Shown here one piece after another: positions 13,139-19,628 of a stretch of 20,754 bases of DNA (the first letter of the stretch is position 1; every line of letters begins with the position of its first letter). Position numbers and translations under genes: made by a program. The notes under the pieces are model-generated. The model saw nothing but the letters and a program-made list of their open reading frames with translations, was not told the origin of the DNA and did not search any database. Origin of the DNA: a virus; the IMG/VR virus record IMGVR_UViG_3300043410_000875, positions 1-20,754 of that record, one strand, 5' to 3'.

Positions 13139-13146
13139 TTAGAATT

Positions 13147-14208
13147 TTATTTTAAGTCTATTCCTAGAAATTCTGTATGATTTATATTTCTTCTTTTATC
13201 TAGTCTTTGGATGAATTGAGATAGTTTGCTGGGATCACCATCTTTGGTGATTTTATTTAGGATACTGTCTGCATTTGTTTTAAAATTTATGTCATTCACA
13301 TAGTGCTTTGATTTTTTTAATTTTATAAAATTATCATGTGCTTGTTGTTTTAACCTATCAGGTAAATGTTCTACTTGAAGTGCAACTGGTGTTAGTAGTG
13401 GAGTTAGAATCCAAGTACTTGGATAATCCTCATACTCTAAAATCTGATCTATGAACCCCACATTCACTGCATCTACTACTGTATTAAACACAATATTACA
13501 ATTTAATTCTCTGGCCCATTCAAGGTTCCGCTTAAATTTTTCCCATTTAAGCGGCCATCTATGGTATTCTGCAACTTTACCAACACCATCTATGCTGATT
13601 TGTAAGGTTAGATTATGAATGTTTTCACATATCTTCTTTATATCATCATCTTGTATAGTTAAGTTGGTGTTAATGCAAACAAGTGGTTGAACATCTAAAT
13701 CTGAGATTTGTTTTAGTAGTGCTATAAGTTCATCGGTTAGGAATGGCTCGCCACCGGCTAAGTAAATCCATTTAGCTTTTGTTGCTTTATCTAAATCAAA
13801 TTTAAAATTAATTGGTTTAATCTGTAGGTGTAATTCTTTTGCCCAAAGACTGCTTTGCTGTGGCATACATCCTATACAAGCTAAATTACATATATTGCTA
13901 TATCGTAAATCATATGAAAATGTAATTTCTTCACTATCAGGTATATATGTATTAATATATTCTTTTACATCAGGATCCAGTAGCCATCTATTGTTTTCTT
14001 TGATCCTATGTGAGGCAAATCCATTATCTTCAAGTTTATAACAAGTTTCGCAATTATTTACTCGCTCACCGTTGATTAATTTTTGTCTTATGATTTTGAT
14101 ATCATCGATTGGTGTTTGACTGTGACAACAAAGTGTTTCTATTCCAGCAAGTCGTTTGTGCTTGTGAATGAATGGGAGGACGCAAAAAGTAGGGGAATCA
14201 ATGTTCAT
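13147..14208 (-). CDS. Radical SAM protein with N-terminal Cys cluster (twitch/SPASM-like)
   Basis: The 353-residue protein has the radical SAM motif CNLACIGC (Cys107, Cys111, Cys114; C-x3-C-x2-C) and the SAM-binding LAGGEP (about 175-180), followed by CINTNLT. An N-terminal segment, FCVLPFIH...CC...NCETCYKLEDNG, has Cys9, Cys27, Cys28, Cys53 and Cys56 and may bind an auxiliary cluster. The protein at 16111-17289 has the same layout, so they are paralogues. Radical SAM enzymes of this sort modify peptides, sugars or tRNA; the substrate is not evident. It is in single-gene orientation on the minus strand, with AATAAATA 4 bases before the ATG and no Shine-Dalgarno. Confidence 0.87.
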   Translation of the reverse strand: MNIDSPTFCVLPFIHKHKRLAGIETLCCHSQTPIDDIKIIRQKLINGERVNNCETCYKLEDNGFASHRIKENNRWLLDPDVKEYINTYIPDSEEITFSYDLRYSNICNLACIGCMPQQSSLWAKELHLQIKPINFKFDLDKATKAKWIYLAGGEPFLTDELIALLKQISDLDVQPLVCINTNLTIQDDDIKKICENIHNLTLQISIDGVGKVAEYHRWPLKWEKFKRNLEWARELNCNIVFNTVVDAVNVGFIDQILEYEDYPSTWILTPLLTPVALQVEHLPDRLKQQAHDNFIKLKKSKHYVNDINFKTNADSILNKITKDGDPSKLSQFIQRLDKRRNINHTEFLGIDLK

Positions 14209-14212
14209 AGAT

Positions 14213-14220
14213 TATTTATT
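14213..14220 (-). promoter_or_regulatory. Late promoter AATAAATA, leaderless arrangement
   Basis: AATAAATA on the minus strand is followed by ATCT and ATG 14208. It lies 13 bases from the divergent sigma70 promoter of the next gene. Confidence 0.62.
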
Positions 14221-14233
14221 TCTGACACACAAC

Positions 14234-14262
14234 TTGACTAATAATCAATTTGGGTATATAAT
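14234..14262 (+). promoter_or_regulatory. Sigma70 promoter, leaderless arrangement
   Basis: TTGACT (14234-14239), 17 bases and TATAAT (14257-14262) are followed by just 6 bases to ATG 14269, so +1 would be at or next to the start codon. No Shine-Dalgarno is possible. Confidence 0.78.
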
Positions 14263-14268
14263 ACTCGT

Positions 14269-14505
14269 ATGAAGTCAAAGATTAACGAAATTTTGCAATG
14301 GTTCGGTGCTGTTTTTATCATCATCGGTCACGTGTTTAACGCAATTGGTCCCAGTGTTTATCCCTACAATATCGTAGCATTTACCCTAGGGACTGTGTTT
14401 TTTATGGCTTGGTCGTTGCGTGTAAACAACAAACCCCAACTCATAGTAAATGTAGTAGCAATTACTACATGTGTAAGCGGATTAGTCAAAGCATATTTAG
14501 GTTGA
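14269..14505 (+). CDS. Small membrane protein
   Basis: The 78-residue protein has about three hydrophobic segments: WFGAVFIIIGHVFNAIG, YNIVAFTLGTVFFMAW and LIVNVVAITTCVSGLV. A short basic N-terminus (MKSK) and a basic loop (LRVNNK) suggest the cytoplasmic sides. I recognise no named family. It would insert into the host inner membrane; a role in lysis control, exclusion or metabolite transport is possible but not shown. Its message is probably leaderless. Its stop codon (14503-14505) is part of the -35 box of the next promoter. Confidence 0.75.
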   Translation: MKSKINEILQWFGAVFIIIGHVFNAIGPSVYPYNIVAFTLGTVFFMAWSLRVNNKPQLIVNVVAITTCVSGLVKAYLG

Positions 14506-14530
14506 CAATAAATGGTTTTGGGCATATAAT
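14502..14530 (+). promoter_or_regulatory. Sigma70 promoter, leaderless arrangement
   Basis: TTGACA (14502-14507), 17 bases and TATAAT (14525-14530) are followed by TCATAC and ATG 14537. The upstream stop TGA is inside the -35 box. Confidence 0.82.
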
Positions 14531-14536
14531 TCATAC

Positions 14537-14866
14537 ATGAACTCAAGAAAACGCCGCTCAGATCGTAACCAAGTGATTTACTTTATCCAAGATAATGTAA
14601 CACTTGAGTACTACATCGGTTTGACTGCACTTTCGTTCAAGGGCAACATTCGCAAGACCCTCAATCGCCGTATGCAAAAACACATGCAACGGGCCCTGAC
14701 AGAAAACAAAGATTGGGGTTTGTCTCGTGCTTTGCGTGAGCGCGGTGCCGAGCGTTTCGTGTTCGGTGTCGTTGAAGTAGTACGTGGCAAGCGTCCTGCT
14801 CACGCACGTGAAACAGAATTGATTAACACATTGCAACCAGCATTGAACACATTCGGAGTCAAGTAA
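14537..14866 (+). CDS. GIY-YIG family nuclease-like protein
   Basis: This 109-residue protein consists of little more than a GIY-YIG domain. VIYFI (13-17) stands for GIY, EYYIG (24-28) for YIG, RMQKH (45-49) supplies the Arg/His region, and ETELINTLQPALN (92-104) gives the catalytic Glu92 and the closing N. Family members cut DNA as homing endonucleases (T4 Seg proteins), repair or restriction enzymes. There is no DNA-binding extension except the basic N-terminus (MNSRKRRSDRN), which resembles the start of the gene at 17352. It begins at a leaderless promoter and leads an operon with TAATG coupling to the next gene. Confidence 0.83.
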   Translation: MNSRKRRSDRNQVIYFIQDNVTLEYYIGLTALSFKGNIRKTLNRRMQKHMQRALTENKDWGLSRALRERGAERFVFGVVEVVRGKRPAHARETELINTLQPALNTFGVK

Positions 14867-15114
14867 TGAACGAACGAATTCGAGAACTTGCTGAACAGGC
14901 TAGAGCAGAATCTAGCCAATGGCTTGGTAGTAAACCTGCTATTACCATAACTTACGATGAATTTGAAAAATTCGCCGAGTTGATTGTCAAGGAATGTGTC
15001 GAACAATGTAGTAAAGCGTTAGTAGAGCACACCGGACAACCATCTGTCACGCATAACTACGCAGTTGGTTTGTGCCAAGACCGCATCAAAGAACATTTCG
15101 GAGTTGAAGAATGA
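14866..15114 (+). CDS. Tandem paralogue 1, FAELIVKEC family
   Basis: The 82-residue protein starts MNERIRELAEQA, carries FEKFAELIVKECVEQC in the middle and ends IKEHFGVEE. It is the first of three adjacent copies of the same small family, which I recall from many phage genomes as hypothetical proteins. The central segment is an amphipathic helix with one conserved Cys. It is coupled to the nuclease gene by TAATG and to the next copy by ATGA. No enzymatic motif is visible. It may form dimers or bind other proteins; this is unknown. Confidence 0.78.
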   Translation: MNERIRELAEQARAESSQWLGSKPAITITYDEFEKFAELIVKECVEQCSKALVEHTGQPSVTHNYAVGLCQDRIKEHFGVEE

Positions 15115-15356
15115 ACGAACGAATTAACAAACTTCTCGATTCAATTGATGTGAATCCCAAGATTCGTGAACTTGCTGAACAGTCTGGATGTAAGATTGAT
15201 AAACTTGGCTTCGGTGAAGGTAATCTTGAAAAGTTCGCCGAGTTGATTGTTCGGGAATGTGCGTTTGAAGCATTTAAGTTTTGGTTAGCCCAAGGTGATT
15301 GTAATGACGAATCCGCGCAGGCACATATCAAAGAACATTTCGGAGTTGAAGAATGA
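15111..15356 (+). CDS. Tandem paralogue 2, FAELIVREC family
   Basis: The 81-residue second copy reads MNERINKLLDSIDVNPKIRE, then LAEQSG, LEKFAELIVRECAFEAF and IKEHFGVEE. It shares both ends and the central motif with its neighbours, while the region between is free to vary. At DNA level the junctions around its start and end share the block GTTGAAGAATGAACGAACGA, a sign of recent duplication or gene conversion. It starts by ATGA overlap, followed by the third copy in the same way. Function is unknown. Confidence 0.78.
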   Translation: MNERINKLLDSIDVNPKIRELAEQSGCKIDKLGFGEGNLEKFAELIVRECAFEAFKFWLAQGDCNDESAQAHIKEHFGVEE

Positions 15357-15604
15357 ACGAACGATTTAAAGAACTTTATGAAAAGGCTCACGAACAAAAG
15401 CCAGTTATGGTAGTTGATCCACAGACAGGTAATCCAATACAAGCAGGTTGGGTTAACAAGCCAATGTATCATAACGAGTTTAATCCAGAAAAGTTTGCCG
15501 AGTTGATTGTCAAGGAATGTATCAAAGTTGCAGGTACTGAAATGGGTTACTCTCAATATTGTGCAATGCGTGAGAAACTTGAAGAACACTTTGGAGTCAA
15601 ATAA
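15353..15604 (+). CDS. Tandem paralogue 3, FAELIVKEC family
   Basis: The 83-residue third copy reads MNERFKELYEKAHEQKP, then NPEKFAELIVKECIKVAG and EEHFGVK. Its middle contains PQTGNPIQAGWVNKPMYHN, absent in the other two, so it has diverged most. It ends with TAATG coupling to the gene at 15604. The conserved Cys of the central helix is kept in all three. No function can be read from the sequence. Confidence 0.77.
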   Translation: MNERFKELYEKAHEQKPVMVVDPQTGNPIQAGWVNKPMYHNEFNPEKFAELIVKECIKVAGTEMGYSQYCAMREKLEEHFGVK

Positions 15605-15882
15605 TGTTCAAACTCAAAGTCGGCGATGTTTGTAAACTGAATGAAGTGATTCCTAGCATTCACCGTTGTGATGATTGGAAGACTGGTTTGTATCGTGTGA
15701 CAAACATTTGGGCACTTGGTTGTTTCGGCAAAGACAAGGAAGACCCTCGCCGTCAAAGTTACAAATTTGAGAAAATCAAAAAAGACGGCACAGTGTATAA
15801 AAGTTTCAATAACGGCTATCGCTGTCAAGCATGGGACAAATTCATTGAAGATGGTAAAGTGGAGATTGTGTATGAAAATTAA
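15604..15882 (+). CDS. Small protein of unknown function
   Basis: This is a 92-residue basic protein with beta-rich sequence (LKVGDVCKLNEV, GLYRVTNIWALG, YKFEKIKKDG) and several aromatic residues. A KOW- or SH3-like small barrel would fit the pattern of a GDV turn and short strands, but I do not recognise a family. It has three cysteines without a CxxC pair. It starts at a TAATG overlap and its end overlaps the next gene by 11 bases, so it is a member of the 14537-16114 operon. Confidence 0.72.
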   Translation: MFKLKVGDVCKLNEVIPSIHRCDDWKTGLYRVTNIWALGCFGKDKEDPRRQSYKFEKIKKDGTVYKSFNNGYRCQAWDKFIEDGKVEIVYEN

Positions 15883-16114
15883 ACTTACACCCATGATGCA
15901 ATATAGAATTGCATTTTGGTCTGTTACTGGTCTATTGTTTCCGTTCTTTTTTGTGATTGTGTTACTAGGGATAATTAATCCATTTTGGTTTCGCAATGAT
16001 ATGCTTTCGTGGATTGAACGGCTTGCACGAAAAACAGCAGAGTGGCGTGATGGTTTGGTGTATGTAAAATACTATCACGATAAGGCATTCCTATTTGATA
16101 AGTTGAAGGCTTAA
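15872..16114 (+). CDS. Small single-pass membrane protein
   Basis: The 80-residue protein has one strong hydrophobic segment (FWSVTGLLFPFFFVIVLLGI, about residues 15-34), with a short basic N-terminus and a charged C-terminal tail of about 40 residues (WIERLARKTAEWRDG). The N-terminus is thus probably inside the cell, with the tail outside; the reverse is possible. The open frame extends upstream inside the previous gene, but ATG 15872, overlapping it by 11 bases, is the likely start. It shares its last 4 bases with the end of the convergent radical SAM gene. Function is unknown. Confidence 0.72.
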   Translation: MKIKLTPMMQYRIAFWSVTGLLFPFFFVIVLLGIINPFWFRNDMLSWIERLARKTAEWRDGLVYVKYYHDKAFLFDKLKA

Positions 16115-17289
16115 AGTAATTGATTTAGTTCAGGGTACGTTTTGAACGTATCCTGTTTCCTTTTGTGGTCCAGCTTTTTGTGATAGTCAATAAATGTAGG
16201 TAATAGATGACTATCATCACCGTCATTTAAAAAATTAATTAATATTGGCCACCATGCAGAATCGACATTGATTGAATCTAAGTAATTTTTGTGATTAATT
16301 AATCTATCATTGACGATCTTTTTAAAGTCGGGTGGTAGTATTTTACAACTTAAATAATTTGGTTGTGTGAGGATGTTAAAAATAAAACGATGAGGATTTA
16401 TTAATTCGTTTTCCATTAAGTATCTGTGCAAGTCAGGGGCATGATGTATATTTGTTGCACCTACAGTACACGATGTTAGGAACCTGATGTCCTCTCGCAT
16501 TAATTCTCGTAGGTTATCTTCAATCTGACTCCAAACAGTACCATCACGAAATAGTTCTGCACGTTCCCCGTATGCATCTATGCTGACAAACAATTCAAAA
16601 TCTTTGAATTTTTTAATATAGTCAATTAGGTTTTTATCTTTGTATGTTAGCTTGCTTAAATTGGTTGTTAGCACAATCTTAGTATCAGTTTTTCCAAGCT
16701 CTAATAATTTATCCATTATGACCCAGTGTTCGTCAATCAAAACACTTTCTCCACCTGCGATATGTAGAAGCTCTACATCTTTAACAGATGCTAGCACTTC
16801 AGGCATTATATCGATTTTGTTGTCATGTATTTCAATAGCTTTGGTTATATTATATTTTTCTTGGCTAATTAAACTACTAAATTCAGAATTGCAACTTCTA
16901 CATTTAAAATTACAGAGATTACTATACCGAATGTTTAAGTGACGCATTTTAAAATCACTGGGATTTTTGAAGCTACCATCTTCATTCGTTTGTGCTATAA
17001 TTTCGGGAATAATGTTTTTAAACAATTCATTGATGGTGTTACGTTTTGTACGTGAGTGTCCTGAATTTTCGTGTGATATGCAATATTCCTGACACCCCTC
17101 AACTGGCTCACCTTTAAGCATCTTAGCACGTATCTCATTCATTTTGGGTGAATGAATTATTTCGGTTAACGTGTTGTCATTGATATTGCCCACTGGGTAG
17201 TTTTTGTTCCAAACACAACATGGATGTGTCACACCTGAGGGCATGGGGTGTATGTGTATCCAAGGTAATGCACAAAAACTTTTATTCAT
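16111..17289 (-). CDS. Radical SAM protein with N-terminal Cys cluster (twitch/SPASM-like)
   Basis: The 392-residue protein carries CNFKCRSC (Cys126, Cys130, Cys133) and IAGGES as the SAM-binding segment. Before it, FCALPWIHIHP...PCCVWN...GCQEYCISHENSG provides Cys6, Cys24, Cys25, Cys66 and Cys70 for a possible second cluster. It is a clear paralogue of the protein at 13147-14208, about 40 residues longer, mainly by an insert before the core. These enzymes use 5'-deoxyadenosyl radicals to modify peptides or other substrates. ATG 17289 is chosen because TATAAATA lies 4 bases upstream; an in-frame GTG at 17292 is too near the promoter. There is no Shine-Dalgarno. Confidence 0.87.
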   Translation of the reverse strand: MNKSFCALPWIHIHPMPSGVTHPCCVWNKNYPVGNINDNTLTEIIHSPKMNEIRAKMLKGEPVEGCQEYCISHENSGHSRTKRNTINELFKNIIPEIIAQTNEDGSFKNPSDFKMRHLNIRYSNLCNFKCRSCNSEFSSLISQEKYNITKAIEIHDNKIDIMPEVLASVKDVELLHIAGGESVLIDEHWVIMDKLLELGKTDTKIVLTTNLSKLTYKDKNLIDYIKKFKDFELFVSIDAYGERAELFRDGTVWSQIEDNLRELMREDIRFLTSCTVGATNIHHAPDLHRYLMENELINPHRFIFNILTQPNYLSCKILPPDFKKIVNDRLINHKNYLDSINVDSAWWPILINFLNDGDDSHLLPTFIDYHKKLDHKRKQDTFKTYPELNQLL

Positions 17290-17293
17290 CACT

Positions 17294-17301
17294 TATTTAT
17301 A
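17294..17301 (-). promoter_or_regulatory. Late promoter TATAAATA, leaderless arrangement
   Basis: TATAAATA on the minus strand is followed by AGTG and ATG 17289. It is divergent from the sigma70 promoter at 17317. Confidence 0.72.
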
Positions 17302-17316
17302 AAGTGGGTATTAGGC

Positions 17317-17345
17317 TTGCATTTTATTTGCAAAAGTGATATACT
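17317..17345 (+). promoter_or_regulatory. Sigma70 promoter, leaderless arrangement
   Basis: TTGCAT (17317-17322), 17 bases and TATACT (17340-17345) are followed by CAACAA and ATG 17352. Both boxes are weaker than in the other sigma70 promoters here, but the geometry is identical. Confidence 0.65.
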
Positions 17346-17351
17346 CAACAA

Positions 17352-17582
17352 ATGAATAGCCGACAAAGACGCACATTCAATCGTACCCAAAATCATACAA
17401 TGATATTGTATGCAAATCAATACAAGAAATATTATGGGCTTGATGAAGCCACTCAACAAGCACAGAAATGGTGCAAGAAAAAATGCAAAGGCATGTACAA
17501 TATAAAACATGATTGGGACAAATCTATTTTTACTTTTCAACTTGAACGTGATGCAGTAATTTTTGCACTTAAATGGTTATGA
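17352..17582 (+). CDS. Small basic protein of unknown function
   Basis: This 76-residue basic protein opens MNSRQRRTFNRT, close to the start of the GIY-YIG protein (MNSRKRRSDRN); both are first genes behind leaderless promoters. The rest has Lys/Cys-rich WCKKKCKGMYNIKHDW and ends in a hydrophobic helix, DAVIFALKWL. No family is recognised. It could bind nucleic acid given its charge. It is followed by a series of genes joined by ATGA overlaps down to 18197. Confidence 0.73.
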   Translation: MNSRQRRTFNRTQNHTMILYANQYKKYYGLDEATQQAQKWCKKKCKGMYNIKHDWDKSIFTFQLERDAVIFALKWL

Positions 17583-17800
17583 CACACGAAATGGACTTAA
17601 TGAAATTACCCTGCGGTGGTGTAGCATACTTTGATGAAGATTCAGGTATCAGCTATCGTTGTGAGTTATGCGGTGCTGTAGTTGGCTCGATCGGTCAGCC
17701 GCAACATTGTAAAGATGAAATGCAAAAGTATGATAACTGGCAAAAGCTAGGTGGCAAAGGTTGGGATTACAATTTAGAACCAGAGGAGTATGAAGAATGA
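17579..17800 (+). CDS. Small zinc-ribbon-like protein
   Basis: The 73-residue acidic protein has YRCELCGAVVGSIGQPQHC, where CxxC and a later His-Cys could hold one zinc, and an earlier LPCGG adds a further Cys. Start is put at ATG 17579 in an ATGA overlap; an ATG two codons earlier (17573) is also open. The tail is acidic (EPEEYEE). Such short zinc ribbons in phages often bind proteins or RNA polymerase, but nothing here shows the partner. Confidence 0.73.
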   Translation: MTHEMDLMKLPCGGVAYFDEDSGISYRCELCGAVVGSIGQPQHCKDEMQKYDNWQKLGGKGWDYNLEPEEYEE

Positions 17801-17988
17801 TTAGCCCAGGTCAATATATGTTTTATACAGGCGTTGTCTACTTTTTTGTAGGCATGTTTGATATTTTTGTTTATCGTTTCTGTGAACCAGAAATGATTCA
17901 AATGGTTTGGATGCTGGTGTTATTGATTCCAGTACTATTACCTATCGGCGGAATCGTGCGTGGTGCACCTTTTTGGAGAGTAAAATGA
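17797..17988 (+). CDS. Small two-span membrane protein
   Basis: The 63-residue protein has two hydrophobic stretches: GQYMFYTGVVYFFVGMFDIF and MIQMVWMLVLLIPVLLPIGG. The linker YRFCEPE is short, so it is a hairpin in the membrane. The C-terminus is basic (RGAPFWRVK), which suggests that it lies in the cytoplasm, with the N-terminus on the same side. Start and end are both ATGA overlaps. It lacks a recognised holin signature, though its size would allow such a role. Confidence 0.72.
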   Translation: MISPGQYMFYTGVVYFFVGMFDIFVYRFCEPEMIQMVWMLVLLIPVLLPIGGIVRGAPFWRVK

Positions 17989-18197
17989 AATCAAAGGCAG
18001 AAATAATCCATGACATGTGTATGACGTATAGACATGATTATGGACTACGCAAAAATGACAACGACCCTCCGTGGACAGCGGGCATGACTGAATATGATGC
18101 CAAACAACTTTACAAAGTAATGGAACAAATATACAATAACGATATTGAACCTATACTTAAACATTACGAGGAAAAAAATGCACCTAAGCAAAGTTAA
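17985..18197 (+). CDS. Small hydrophilic protein of unknown function
   Basis: This 70-residue protein is mostly helical and charged (MKSKAEIIHDMCMTYRHDYG, then YDAKQLYKVMEQIYNNDIEP). No family is recognised. The frame is open further upstream in the previous gene, but ATG 17985 in an ATGA overlap is the natural start. Its end overlaps the next gene by 20 bases, and the Shine-Dalgarno of that gene lies in its coding sequence. Confidence 0.72.
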   Translation: MKSKAEIIHDMCMTYRHDYGLRKNDNDPPWTAGMTEYDAKQLYKVMEQIYNNDIEPILKHYEEKNAPKQS

Positions 18198-18690
18198 CGA
18201 AGCATTGGATCACAAGATTGCCGGTGGCGCCGAGTATCAATGGTCATGTTGGCCCAACGCACGTTGGTTAGACTATGAAAGTGAGTACGCCCATGCTTCA
18301 GTAGTCTTTAACTGTGTAACACAGGAAGTTTACACTGCCGAAGTAAACGACAAAGATGATAAGCATAAACCTTATCGTTGGTTGAATCCTGCGTTTAAAG
18401 AGGATATGGTTATTGAAGCTATGAATCGAGGTGTTGATCCTAACCAAGCATGGGATAATAAAAATTGGTATGACCTCGAAACACAAGAAGATTGGCTGAC
18501 TAAAGCACGTGCTATTATGCGCGGGGAAAGTTTTGATTCCCGTGTTGAAATTCCACTAGACTTGGACGATGACACATTGTTTAAGTTGTTTACCATGGCA
18601 CATGAAAGAGATATTACGCTAAATAAGATGGTTGAAATTGTTTTACAAGAAACAATTAATCGTCATCGAAATGACGACCTGACACGTTAA
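18178..18690 (+). CDS. Protein with C-terminal ribbon-helix-helix-like domain
   Basis: The 170-residue protein has an N-terminal part rich in Trp and acidic residues (WSCWPNARWLDYESEYA), in which VFNCVTQEVYTAEV forms a strand pair. The C-terminal end, RVEIPLDLDDDTLFKLFTMA followed by HERDITLNKMVEIVLQ and ETINR, has the strand-helix-helix pattern of Arc/CopG-like DNA-binding domains. This suggests a dimer that binds DNA or a toxin-like partner, although the N-terminal part is unassigned. Start is ATG 18178, preceded by ACGAGGA; an upstream in-frame ATG (18145) lacks a site. It ends the operon, with a new Shine-Dalgarno before the next gene. Confidence 0.72.
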   Translation: MHLSKVNEALDHKIAGGAEYQWSCWPNARWLDYESEYAHASVVFNCVTQEVYTAEVNDKDDKHKPYRWLNPAFKEDMVIEAMNRGVDPNQAWDNKNWYDLETQEDWLTKARAIMRGESFDSRVEIPLDLDDDTLFKLFTMAHERDITLNKMVEIVLQETINRHRNDDLTR

Positions 18691-18709
18691 TTGTATATAG
18701 GAGATTAAT

Positions 18710-19006
18710 ATGAAAAAGGTCATTTTAGCATTAGCGTTATTAGCATCAGTTCCTGCATTTGCACAACATCATCACCACGGTCATGGTCATTGGCAACGAG
18801 GACATAATGGTTGGGTTTGGGTAGCACCAACTATAATCGGCGGCATCATTGGTTATGAAATTGCACGTAATCAACCACCTGTGGTTGTTCAACAACCAGT
18901 AGTAGTTCAGAATCAAAGTATTCCACAAATACAACAATGTAGCCCGTGGACTGAAATTATGAATGCTGACGGCACAATCACACGAACTAGAACTTGCTCA
19001 CAATGA
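18710..19006 (+). CDS. Exported His-rich small protein
   Basis: The 98-residue protein begins with a clear signal peptide, MKKVILALALLASVPAFAQ, with AFA before the cut. A His cluster (HHHHGHGH) directly follows, then a Gly-rich hydrophobic stretch (APTIIGGIIGYEIA), a Gln/Val/Pro-rich linker, and a C-terminal CSPWTEIMNADGTITRTRTC with two Cys that could form a disulphide. It would be periplasmic or outer-membrane-attached in a Gram-negative host. The His run may bind metal. TAGGAG before ATG is a strong site. It could act on the envelope during infection, but no known function is recognised. Confidence 0.82.
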   Translation: MKKVILALALLASVPAFAQHHHHGHGHWQRGHNGWVWVAPTIIGGIIGYEIARNQPPVVVQQPVVVQNQSIPQIQQCSPWTEIMNADGTITRTRTCSQ

Positions 19007-19290
19007 ATGAAATTTTATTTGATATTTTTAAATGGATAAAGAGTGATTACAAAAGTCATAAATTACGTTTTTATCTTGAGGTCCTTGCTTGGGCTGTATC
19101 TATTGGCTGTTCTATCACTATGGCTGTTACCGTCCCCAATCCACCTCTTTTGGCTTTATACCCTGTTTGGATTACAGGTTGCGCTATATATGCTTGGTGT
19201 GCTTATAGTAGGCGTTCCTTTGGTATGCTGGCTAATTACATTCTGCTTACCACAATCGACACAATCGGATTAATTAGGATGTTAATGTAA
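19003..19290 (+). CDS. Small multi-span membrane protein
   Basis: The 95-residue protein has three to four hydrophobic segments: YLEVLAWAVSIGCSITMAV, PPLLALYPVWITGCAIYAWC and FGMLANYILLTTIDTIGLI. The N-terminal 20 residues are charged (FKWIKSDYKSHKLR). The layout recalls small YgjV- or PnuC-like membrane proteins, but I cannot name a family. It starts at ATG 19003 in an ATGA overlap with the exported protein and is joined to the DUF805 gene by TAATG, so the three envelope proteins are co-expressed. Confidence 0.74.
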   Translation: MNEILFDIFKWIKSDYKSHKLRFYLEVLAWAVSIGCSITMAVTVPNPPLLALYPVWITGCAIYAWCAYSRRSFGMLANYILLTTIDTIGLIRMLM

Positions 19291-19628
19291 TGGAAGAAGT
19301 TAAAAAATATTTAGATTTTACTGGACGTGCAACACGTAGTGAATATTGGGGAGTAAATATTGTATCCTATCTAGGACTAATATTAGTCGCAATACTATCA
19401 GTGTTAGTTATCATGTCGGGTGTGCTGGGTGCATTGTTTGGTGGCATCTTTATATTAGCTAGTGTGTTCATTCTCACGTGGGTAATACTTGCAGTCACAG
19501 CAAGGCGTTGCCGTGATGCGGGAATCAATCCGTGGTTTGCTGGATCAATTCTTATCCCGTACATTGCAGTTATTCCTTGGGTTGTGTTTGGGTGCTTGCC
19601 TACCGAAAAGGAGAATGCAGTTGAATGA
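19290..19628 (+). CDS. DUF805 family membrane protein
   Basis: This 112-residue protein matches DUF805 in its main signatures. The start YLDFTGRATRSEYWGVNIVS has the F-x-GRA-x-R-x-EYW motif, a hydrophobic stretch of two spans follows, then VTARRCRDAGINPWFAG as the ARR-x-x-D-x-G motif and a further span. DUF805 proteins are inner-membrane proteins found in many bacteria and some phages; their function is not known. It is the third of three envelope genes in a row and is followed by a TPR glycosyltransferase with which it overlaps. Confidence 0.88.
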   Translation: MEEVKKYLDFTGRATRSEYWGVNIVSYLGLILVAILSVLVIMSGVLGALFGGIFILASVFILTWVILAVTARRCRDAGINPWFAGSILIPYIAVIPWVVFGCLPTEKENAVE

